Positions 7,732-13,822 of a DNA stretch of 26,505 nucleotides are shown piece by piece. Within the stretch, counting starts at the first letter, position 1. Every line of letters starts with the position of its first letter. Origin of the DNA: Lentisphaeria bacterium UBA1776 (GTDB lineage Bacteria; Verrucomicrobiota; Lentisphaeria; Victivallales; Victivallaceae); assembly GCA_002314605.1 (NCBI GenBank), contig DCGO01000037.1, positions 1 through 26,505 on the forward strand. Direction: 5' to 3'. The notes beneath the pieces were generated by a model that was not told where the DNA came from, made no database searches, and saw only the letters and a list, made by a program, of their open reading frames with translations. Both the position numbers and the translations under genes were made by a program.

Positions 7732-9246
7732 ATGAAAAAAGGTTTTGACAGTCAGGCTTATCTGGAAGAGCAGTCCAGGGCCATTCTGGAGCGTGCCGCC
7801 CAATTTGACAACAAACTTTATCTGGAGTTCGGCGGCAAGCTTGGATACGATTTCCATGCGGCCCGGATCCTGCCGGGATATGACCCCAATGTCAAGTTGA
7901 GTCTGCTGCAGAAACTGAAGGACAATATCGATATTGTCGTCTGCATCTACGCCGGAGATATTGAGAGGAAGAAGATCCGTGCGGATTTCGGTATTTCCTA
8001 CGATAACGACACCCTCCGGATCCTGGACAACCTGCGGGAGTGGGGGCTCTCTGTCCGGGGTGTGGTGGTGACCCGCTACGAAGATCAGCCGGCGGTCAGA
8101 ACCTTCATCAACCGGCTGGTGCGCCGCAATATCCGTGTCTATACCCACCGGGTCATCCCCGGCTACCCGACCGACTTGGACACCATTGTAAGTCCAGACG
8201 GGTTCGGGGCCAACGAATTTATTGAAACGGAGAAGCCCATTGTTATTGTGACCGGTCCTGGTCCCGGCAGCGGCAAGATGGGGGTGTGTCTCTCCCAGGT
8301 CTATCATGAGCAGCGGCGGAGGATCCGGGCCGGCTACGCAAAGTTTGAGACGTTTCCGGTATGGAATCTTCCGCTGCGTCACCCTGTCAATCTGGCCTAC
8401 GAAGCGGCTACGGCGGACCTGGCGGATGTCAATATGGTGGATCCTTTCCACCTGGAGGCCTACGGCAAGACCGCCATCAACTACAACCGCGATGTGGAAA
8501 TTTTTCCGGTGGTTCGGCGGATCTGCGCCAAGATCATGAAGCAGGAAAATCTCTACCAGTCTCCTACCGACATGGGCGTGAACCGGATCGGATTCTGCAT
8601 TACGGATGATGCATTGGTGCGGGAGGCTTCCACGCAGGAAATCCTCCGCCGCTATTTCCGCTACCGCTGTGAATATCTTCTGGGCAGTGCGGACCGTTCG
8701 GCGGCGGACCGGGTCAAGCTGCTGATGGATGAGCTTGGGGTGGCGGAAACGGACCGCCCGGTGGTCGTTCCGGCCCGTCAGGCGGCGGAAGATGCCCGCC
8801 GGCAGCCGGGGAAAGGTTGTGACAATTTTTACTGCGGCGCAGCGATCCGGCTGCCGGACGGTAAGATTGTTACGGGCAAAAATTCTCCGGTGATGCACGC
8901 CGCTGCGGCCTGCGTCATCAATGCGATCAAGGTCCTTGCCGCTCTGCCGGATGAGCTTCTTCTGATCTCTCCGGAAGTCCTGCATTCGGTCGGGATGCTG
9001 AAAAAAGATTTCATGAAGAGCAAGCGCATGAGTCTGGATCTGGGAGAAGCGCTGATTGCTTTGAGCGTCAGCGGTCCGGCCAATCCGGCGGCAGAACTTG
9101 CTATGCGGAAACTTTCACGGCTGGCGGGGTGCGAGATGCATCTGACACTTCTGCCGTCTCCCGGCGATGAGGCGGGGCTCCGGCGGCTGGGGATCAATCT
9201 TACCTGTGATCCCCTGTTCGCCAGCAGAGATCTCTTTGAGGATTAG
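7732..9246 (+). CDS. DUF1846 / UPF0371 family protein
   Basis: This 504-residue protein is recognised as the DUF1846 (UPF0371) family by its length and by conserved blocks such as KLYLEFGGKLGYDFHAARIL (28-47), AGDIERKKIRADFGISYD (74-91), VIVTGPGPGSGKMGVCLSQ (171-189) and FPVWNLPLRHPVNLAYEAA (208-226). The GPGPGSGKMG stretch (175-184) resembles a phosphate-binding loop, so a nucleotide or phosphate ligand is plausible. The biochemical role is not established as far as I know. It is predicted soluble, with no signal peptide. It starts 12 bases after the STAS gene with a weak GCGGAC site, suggesting translational coupling. Its stop overlaps the convergent birA stop by 4 bases. Confidence 0.85.
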   Translation: MKKGFDSQAYLEEQSRAILERAAQFDNKLYLEFGGKLGYDFHAARILPGYDPNVKLSLLQKLKDNIDIVVCIYAGDIERKKIRADFGISYDNDTLRILDNLREWGLSVRGVVVTRYEDQPAVRTFINRLVRRNIRVYTHRVIPGYPTDLDTIVSPDGFGANEFIETEKPIVIVTGPGPGSGKMGVCLSQVYHEQRRRIRAGYAKFETFPVWNLPLRHPVNLAYEAATADLADVNMVDPFHLEAYGKTAINYNRDVEIFPVVRRICAKIMKQENLYQSPTDMGVNRIGFCITDDALVREASTQEILRRYFRYRCEYLLGSADRSAADRVKLLMDELGVAETDRPVVVPARQAAEDARRQPGKGCDNFYCGAAIRLPDGKIVTGKNSPVMHAAAACVINAIKVLAALPDELLLISPEVLHSVGMLKKDFMKSKRMSLDLGEALIALSVSGPANPAAELAMRKLSRLAGCEMHLTLLPSPGDEAGLRRLGINLTCDPLFASRDLFED

Positions 9247-9992
9247 TGCGGGAGACTGTTCCGCCGGATCCGTACGTCTCCGCAGTTGAGGATGCGTTTC
9301 GAGCCGTCTTCCATTTCCAGAAGCATTTCCCCGTCCGGCAGAATATCCCGGAAAATGCCGGAGATTTCCTCCCTGCCGTCGGCGGCGGAGAAATCCAAGC
9401 GGCATCCGATCAGGCGGTTTTCTCTTTTCCATGATCTGAAAAGTCCGTCCGGGTTCTGCTTGTAACTCTGATAAACTTCTGCAGAAAGCGCTGAAAAACG
9501 CTCCAGTACCTCCATGAGGGGCCAAGTCTGTCCGGTCAAAACGTGCAGTGACACCGCCGGCTGATCCAACTGATCAAGCTCTGTTTGTGAAAGATTCAGA
9601 TTCAACCCGATTCCGGCGGCAATACCCAGCAGTTTTCCCCGGGAAAAGCCGGCACCTTCGCAGAGGATCCCGGCCAGTTTGCGGTGCCCGGCGTAGATAT
9701 CGTTGGGCCATTTGAGATAGACGGATGCCTGCGGTGCCAGTTCCCGGGCCAGGCGCAGTCCTGCCATGCCGACAACGGCTCCGGCAAGAAAGAGTCTGCC
9801 TGCATTTTTGATGGCCATGGTGGCGGCGATGCTGTTTCCCGGCGGAGAGAGCCATGCCCGTCCGCGACGCCCGCGGCCCGCAGTCTGGAAACCTGCGGCG
9901 ACCACGGTCCCGTCTGCAAGACCGGCAAAATGATCCACCACATAGGTATTGGTGGAATCCACCGAGTCAAGGTAGCGAAGATTCGGGACCAT
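9243..9992 (-). CDS. birA: Biotin--[acetyl-CoA-carboxylase] ligase (BirA, class I, no DNA-binding domain)
   Basis: This 249-residue enzyme attaches biotin to the carboxyl carrier protein through biotinyl-AMP. Signatures are the ligase loop GRGRRGRAW (39-47), KWPNDIY (94-100) and RKLAGILCE (104-112), followed by an SH3-like C-terminal domain. There is no N-terminal helix-turn-helix, so it is a monofunctional ligase without biotin-operon repression. The start is chosen at ATG 9992, whose A is also the last base of the upstream lipoprotein stop codon (TGATG). An ATG at 10019 would add nine residues and overlap the lipoprotein gene by 28 bases, with a poorer ribosome binding site. It is the last gene of the minus-strand run beginning at 11750. 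Confidence 0.92.
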   Translation of the reverse strand: MVPNLRYLDSVDSTNTYVVDHFAGLADGTVVAAGFQTAGRGRRGRAWLSPPGNSIAATMAIKNAGRLFLAGAVVGMAGLRLARELAPQASVYLKWPNDIYAGHRKLAGILCEGAGFSRGKLLGIAAGIGLNLNLSQTELDQLDQPAVSLHVLTGQTWPLMEVLERFSALSAEVYQSYKQNPDGLFRSWKRENRLIGCRLDFSAADGREEISGIFRDILPDGEMLLEMEDGSKRILNCGDVRIRRNSLPH

Positions 9993-10159
9993 CAGTTTTG
10001 GAAGCCCTGATCGCCCCATGGCCGGTTTTCCCAGTCGGACGGACGGTTCTGGGGAAGAGGACTGATGCCTTTCCGCTCATACTCTGTACAGCCGGCAATC
10101 CCCGCCAGCAACAATACGGCCAAAAGCCAGAGCATGCTGCGGAACAGTCTCTCAATCAC
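9992..10159 (-). CDS. Small lipoprotein (55 residues)
   Basis: The start is GTG 10159-10157, eight bases after a strong TTGGAGG site. The N-terminus is a short basic region (IERLFRS), then a hydrophobic stretch ending in the lipobox LAGIAGC (18-24), so Cys24 should be lipidated. The mature part is only about 32 residues, rich in Pro, Trp, Asn and Asp (PQNRPSDWENRPWGDQGFQN). The ribosome binding site lies inside the end of the 34-residue peptide gene, and the stop overlaps the preferred birA start. I do not recognise a family. The layout suggests it works with the membrane proteins encoded upstream rather than with BirA. Confidence 0.72.
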   Translation of the reverse strand: MIERLFRSMLWLLAVLLLAGIAGCTEYERKGISPLPQNRPSDWENRPWGDQGFQN

Positions 10160-10160
10160 G

Positions 10161-10265
10161 TTAAAATCCTCCAAGCTGCCGCAGTTCAAGAAACTGCAGG
10201 GCAATTCCTGCCGCCACTGTCAGAAGCGCCAGTGCGATCAGGATCATATTGATTTTTGCAGTCAT
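10161..10265 (-). CDS. 34-residue single-pass membrane peptide
   Basis: ATG 10265 to TAA 10161 encodes a peptide that begins MTAKINMILIALALLT and ends QFLELRQLGGF. Residues about 5-24 form one hydrophobic helix with a Lys before it and charged residues after it. A CGGAA site lies six bases upstream of the ATG. The gene begins 12 bases after the stop of the 490-residue protein, and only one base separates its stop from the lipoprotein GTG. The tight packing on both sides and the ribosome binding sites support it being translated. No family is recognised; it could be a stabilising subunit of the adjacent membrane protein. Confidence 0.6.
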   Translation of the reverse strand: MTAKINMILIALALLTVAAGIALQFLELRQLGGF

Positions 10266-10277
10266 GATATTCCGATT

Positions 10278-11750
10278 CTATTTGGCGGATTGAGATGTTT
10301 TGACGGATGTTTTGCCGACAGCGGTCTTCTGGACAACCGTCACGGTTTTCTTGGCGGCGGTCTGTTTCTGTGCCGGTGCCGGCTTTTTGGCAGGAGCCGT
10401 TTTGGCAGCCGGAGCTGCTTTCTTCTGGACCACCGGGGCGGGTTTCCTGACTTCCTTCTGGACCGGTTCTTCCACCGGCTTGACTACTTCGACTTCCTGA
10501 ACCGGAGCGGCTTTCTGAACCTGATCGGTTTTTTTGGCCGCCAGTTCTTTTTCCTCCTGCAAAAAAACCACATCGCCGACCTGGATCTGCTGATCCGGGA
10601 CCAGGTCCAGGGTTTCTCCGATGGAGGTGTCCGTATCCACCGTAGTCAGCTTGACTTTGGCAATGTATTCAATGTGCTGGAGATCATCCACATTGCGCGC
10701 CACACTCACGATCATGCCGGCGGCGATTTTGGGATTGACCTCCACCGATTTCCCGCCGAGGGGCTGGCGGACCAGCGTGTCTGTACCGAGGTTGATGCCG
10801 ATATATCCGAACCTTTCATTGACCGCCACCACTCTGCCGCGGACGGCGCGGCGGCACTCTTTAGAACCGGCTTTCCAAGGTTTGAATCCGCTGGCATCCA
10901 TGCCCAGCGCACGCCGGTACTGGGTGATTTCTTCATCTTTGCTGCTGGCTATGTTGCGGATCGTTGCGATTTCCCCGTCCTTCTTCTTGATCTCCTGCTG
11001 GGCATTGTTCAGCTCTCTCTGCACCCGGTTGGTGTTGCTGTTTGCCGTATTCAGTTTGCTGCACTGCTCATTGACGCTGGCCGTGACTTTGGCCAGCATC
11101 TGCGCGTAGTTTTCGTTGGTAAAGTTGACTCTGCCGCCGCCGGTGAGGGCGGAAATGGTTGAAAGTGTATTGCGGTATGCCGCAAACTGAGCCTGAATGC
11201 CGGAGACCCGGTTATCAAACTGCCGGAATGCTGACGCAGCATCGCCGCTTTTCAAAGTCTGGGCGGAAATGGGAACACTGACCCTGCCGGCGGACTGCGT
11301 AATCAGACGGATCAGCAGATCCCGGCGGGCACGCAGCTGATGGACCCCCCCGACAACCTGACGGGAAACTCCGCTGTAGGTGGCCATTGCCTGCATCTGA
11401 CTTTCTTGAGGGGGATTGGGCATTTCCGCCGTCATGCCGGCTTCCCGAAGCGAAGATGCCAGAGCATCCCGCTGCCGGATCAGATTGGCTGCCTGGGTTT
11501 TGAGCTTGTCCAGTCGGGCATCCAGGTCAGCATAATGCGTATAACTGAGGGTCTCCTCGGTCAGATCATTGGCAGTGGTTGTCCCACTCTTTTCATCCAT
11601 CTTTGCGGCGGTTTGGTGAATTGCGGCGGTCATTTTGCTCCAGCCTCCCGCCATCTGGATCCGCTTCCCGTAAAGGACGTATGCAAAATACGCGCTGACT
11701 GCGGCCAACAACAGCACCACAACGCTCAGGATAATGTTCAGAATCTTCAT
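10278..11750 (-). CDS. Membrane-anchored coiled-coil protein with beta domain and Lys/Ala/Pro-rich tail
   Basis: This 490-residue protein is not recognised as a named family. It has an N-terminal membrane anchor (about 3-27), a region of heptad-like helices (about 73-105 and 220-283, rich in Asn, Gln, Lys and Glu), then a beta-rich domain (about 303-397) that begins RGRVVAVNERFGYIGINLGT. The C-terminal 85-90 residues (about 403-490) are very rich in Lys, Ala, Pro, Val and Gln with repeated PAPV, KKAAPA and AKKPAPAQK motifs, like a histone H1 or TonB-type low-complexity tail. A periplasmic location after the anchor is likely, where the basic tail could span or bind cell wall. The start has a CGGAG site. 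It is first in the operon with the 34-residue peptide, lipoprotein and birA. Confidence 0.8.
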   Translation of the reverse strand: MKILNIILSVVVLLLAAVSAYFAYVLYGKRIQMAGGWSKMTAAIHQTAAKMDEKSGTTTANDLTEETLSYTHYADLDARLDKLKTQAANLIRQRDALASSLREAGMTAEMPNPPQESQMQAMATYSGVSRQVVGGVHQLRARRDLLIRLITQSAGRVSVPISAQTLKSGDAASAFRQFDNRVSGIQAQFAAYRNTLSTISALTGGGRVNFTNENYAQMLAKVTASVNEQCSKLNTANSNTNRVQRELNNAQQEIKKKDGEIATIRNIASSKDEEITQYRRALGMDASGFKPWKAGSKECRRAVRGRVVAVNERFGYIGINLGTDTLVRQPLGGKSVEVNPKIAAGMIVSVARNVDDLQHIEYIAKVKLTTVDTDTSIGETLDLVPDQQIQVGDVVFLQEEKELAAKKTDQVQKAAPVQEVEVVKPVEEPVQKEVRKPAPVVQKKAAPAAKTAPAKKPAPAQKQTAAKKTVTVVQKTAVGKTSVKTSQSAK

Positions 11751-11795
11751 TATTCATCTCCGGTTTTAGAGAAATCATACACAACAGATGTGCGT

Positions 11796-11824
11796 AAATT
11801 ACCACGATAATGACAGATTGTCAA
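11796..11824 (-). promoter_or_regulatory. Putative promoter of the 490-residue protein operon
   Basis: On the minus strand a perfect TTGACA (11824-11819), a 17-base spacer and TAATTT (11801-11796) lie about 46 bases upstream of the ATG at 11750. Dense A-tracts directly upstream (11827-11865) look like an UP element. Confidence 0.55.
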
Positions 11825-11941
11825 GCTTTTTTCCTTTTTTTTGCCGTTTTTTTTGCTGTTTTTGTTTCAAAATGCCCGTGTGGCAGCGGCAAAATGCTCT
11901 CCGGCATTTATTCTTCATGCAGCTCTGGGTTCCGTCTGTTT

Positions 11942-12799
11942 TCAGGATATCTCTTCATTGTCGGTTTGCTGATTCGTTTCATCCGGGTCCTCAGTCGCGC
12001 GGTACGGGTAGGGCAGTGTTTCCGGAAGCTCCCCGTCCGATATTCCGGTGAGTGCCTGGCTGATGGTCTGGACATAGCGGAAGCTGTCGCTGATCACTGC
12101 GTGATTAAAGAGCATACCGGAGAGATATTTCAGCAATGCTACGGGCGGCCATCCTGTTTCCGTACCGGTCCCGTTCAGCGGAAGCACCTGCCAGTCCCGC
12201 AGGGGAAGCAGGATCCGGTGCTCACTGTCCGCCAGGGCGAATTCCCCCAGCATGCGGACCGTCCGTATTTCCGGATTCTGCAGCAGCACCATGCCTGCCG
12301 CGCATAGAAGTGATGATGCCCCTTGACGGTTTTCCAGCACTGTACCGATGCAGTAGTTTTCCGGCTGCATGGAACTTTCCTGCACTGCCGTCATGCCGTA
12401 CTTGCGCATCCACGAAGAAAGACGTGTGAGAGCCCGCAGGGGACTCCCTCCGCCGGCAGCCACGAAAAATTTTGCCCAGCGCCGTTCGATATCGGGGCGG
12501 GAATCGTTGTCGAACCACTGGAGGTGTACATCAAACAACCCCTGTTTCAGGTCGATTTCCGGCTGTTTCAGAAATTCCCGGAAACGGCGGCGGCGCCGCC
12601 GCAATGTGATTGCCGCCTGCAGCTGGTGAATGCGCCTCCGGAGCAGCGGTGATCCGGATTCCTGAAGCGCACCCAGGGCATCTCCCAGCTGTGCCTCCCG
12701 GTCCAGCAGTTCTCCCATGGCGTAAACTGCAATGGATTCATCTTCATCATCCAGAAGGTCCAGCAGACTGTCGATTCCGGTGTCCGGATGGAATTTCAT
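11942..12799 (-). CDS. Degenerate transglutaminase-like (SirB1 N-terminal / Transglut_core2-like) protein
   Basis: This is a 285-residue soluble protein. Residues 1-62 look like HEAT-type helices (SLLDLLDDEDESIAVYAMGE), followed by a run of six arginines (67-72). Residues about 105-200 resemble the SirB1/transglutaminase-like core, with ENYCIGTVLENRQGASSLL (147-165) matching the pattern in which a vL-x-R-x-G-x-P-x-S-L stretch follows a conserved Asn. The usual Pro is replaced and no clear Cys-His-Asp triad is seen, so enzymatic activity is doubtful. The C-terminal tail is acidic. The start ATG has GGAG about 12 bases upstream and lies only 24 bases after an intrinsic terminator of the upstream gene. 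The family call is tentative. Confidence 0.5.
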   Translation of the reverse strand: MKFHPDTGIDSLLDLLDDEDESIAVYAMGELLDREAQLGDALGALQESGSPLLRRRIHQLQAAITLRRRRRRFREFLKQPEIDLKQGLFDVHLQWFDNDSRPDIERRWAKFFVAAGGGSPLRALTRLSSWMRKYGMTAVQESSMQPENYCIGTVLENRQGASSLLCAAGMVLLQNPEIRTVRMLGEFALADSEHRILLPLRDWQVLPLNGTGTETGWPPVALLKYLSGMLFNHAVISDSFRYVQTISQALTGISDGELPETLPYPYRATEDPDETNQQTDNEEIS

Positions 12800-12823
12800 C
12801 GTCTCAAATACTCCGGTATGCCC

Positions 12824-12854
12824 AAAAAAAACGGCGCTCCATGTGGAACGCCGT
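12824..12854 (-). terminator. Intrinsic terminator of the two-TM protein gene
   Basis: Read on the minus strand, ACGGCGTTCC and GGAGCGCCGT (12854-12831) pair around a 4-base loop with a single mismatch. The following T-run (12831-12824) completes a standard rho-independent terminator. It lies 25 bases after the stop of the 248-residue protein gene and only 24 bases before the next start codon. Confidence 0.8.
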
Positions 12855-12878
12855 CTTCATACTTGCGGATTTTCAAAC

Positions 12879-13625
12879 TCAGTTGCCGAAAATGCCCTTG
12901 TTTGCGGCAAGGTTTGCTTTGTCAACCAGGAGATAGCGGACCGCAAATGCCGCCTTGGCATCCGACGGAGCCGGATCTTCGTTGAAGACCGCCTTGGGAC
13001 TGACAGTCACGGCGGCGGTAACCATACCGGTCTTGATCATGCTGCCCAACTGGGGAACATCGGCGGAGAAGAGGATCAATGCCGGTCCCTTGCCGCTCTT
13101 GCAGCTCTGCAGAGCCTTGAGGTTCTTGAGGTCGCGGGGCAGACCGATCATGGTCACCACCACCTTGGCATCGCTGTTCTTGGCGATGACGGCATCGAAA
13201 TCCTTGGCCTTCATGATTTCGGAAATGGGTTCCGCCATTTCATTGGCGTTGCCGGGCACCTGCACCGTGTCAACCACAACGTCCCCGCCGGACCCTTTTT
13301 TCATAGCGGCGACAAAATCCGTCATGCGGACATCCTTCTGATAATTCGGATCCGCCACCACCAGAATCTTGCCGCCGGCGAGATTCGCCTTGACATAATC
13401 GCCGACCACAAAGGCCTGAGCGTTGTAGAACTTGTTTTCATTTTCCCGGAGACTTTCGCCGGTACCGGCGAACTGGTCCTTCAGAACCATGACACCGCAG
13501 AAAACCACCACCAGCAGCAGCAGAATGCTCAGCGGCTTGGCTATGGCCAGGGTGTTCTGTTTCTTCGAACAGATGATCATGCCGATCAGCGCGACAATCA
13601 TGATAGCGATATACAATACCAACAT
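12879..13625 (-). CDS. Membrane protein with two N-terminal TM segments and a Rossmann-like domain
   Basis: This 248-residue protein has two hydrophobic segments (about 1-19 and 31-49) and then a soluble domain. That domain begins with alternating strand and helix patterns such as GGKILVVADPNYQKDV (85-100), DFDAVIAKNSDAKVVVTMIG and GPALILFSADVPQ, like a periplasmic-binding-protein or Rossmann-type fold. No signature motif is present, and I do not recognise the family. The start ATG 13625 has AAAAGGAG eight bases upstream; a GTG two codons earlier is less well placed. It is followed by a strong terminator and diverges from uxaE, sharing a 197-base intergenic region. A role in sensing or binding a solute is possible but only inferred from the fold pattern. 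Confidence 0.7.
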   Translation of the reverse strand: MLVLYIAIMIVALIGMIICSKKQNTLAIAKPLSILLLLVVVFCGVMVLKDQFAGTGESLRENENKFYNAQAFVVGDYVKANLAGGKILVVADPNYQKDVRMTDFVAAMKKGSGGDVVVDTVQVPGNANEMAEPISEIMKAKDFDAVIAKNSDAKVVVTMIGLPRDLKNLKALQSCKSGKGPALILFSADVPQLGSMIKTGMVTAAVTVSPKAVFNEDPAPSDAKAAFAVRYLLVDKANLAANKGIFGN

Positions 13626-13669
13626 ACACACATCTCCTTTTTTGTGTTTTGAGGGCTCTCTGCTGGTAA

Positions 13670-13675
13670 ACTATA
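13670..13675 (-). promoter_or_regulatory. Putative -10 box of the two-TM protein gene
   Basis: TATAGT (minus strand, 13675-13670) lies 45 bases upstream of the ATG at 13625. The best -35 candidate (TTTGCT, 13696-13691) leaves a short 15-base spacer, so the promoter is only partly convincing. An A-tract region lies further upstream. Confidence 0.35.
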
Positions 13676-13764
13676 TCGACTTTGCAAAAAAGCAAACACG
13701 ATTCTGAAAAAAAACGGTTTTTTTCTGTTTTTTTCCAAAAAAACATCATTTTCCGCAAGAGAAC

Positions 13765-13800
13765 TTGAATTTTCACGATACGGCAGTATCTTTCTGTATC
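13765..13800 (+). promoter_or_regulatory. Putative promoter of uxaE with overlapping GATAC/GTATC repeats
   Basis: TTGAAT (13765-13770), a 16-base spacer and TATCTT (13787-13792) form a plausible promoter 31 bases before the uxaE ATG. An inverted repeat GATAC-GGCA-GTATC (13777-13790) overlaps the spacer and -10 box, and a further GTATC follows at 13796-13800. This is a good position for a repressor site. Confidence 0.45.
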
Positions 13801-13822
13801 TTAACCAACAGGAGTTCTGTTT

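Noticed and set aside
7351..8985. A 544-codon minus-strand frame
   Set aside because: It lies opposite the STAS and DUF1846 genes, which are supported by family motifs and ribosome binding sites. The translation is low in hydrophobic pattern and unlike any protein I know.
10065..11162. A 365-codon plus-strand frame
   Set aside because: It is opposite the coiled-coil protein and the small genes; its Phe/Leu/His-rich translation is typical of an antisense shadow.
11892..11909. AAATGC...GCATTT hairpin after the SirB1-like gene
   Set aside because: The stem is only six A/T-rich base pairs and lacks a following T-run on the minus strand, so it is not convincing as a terminator.
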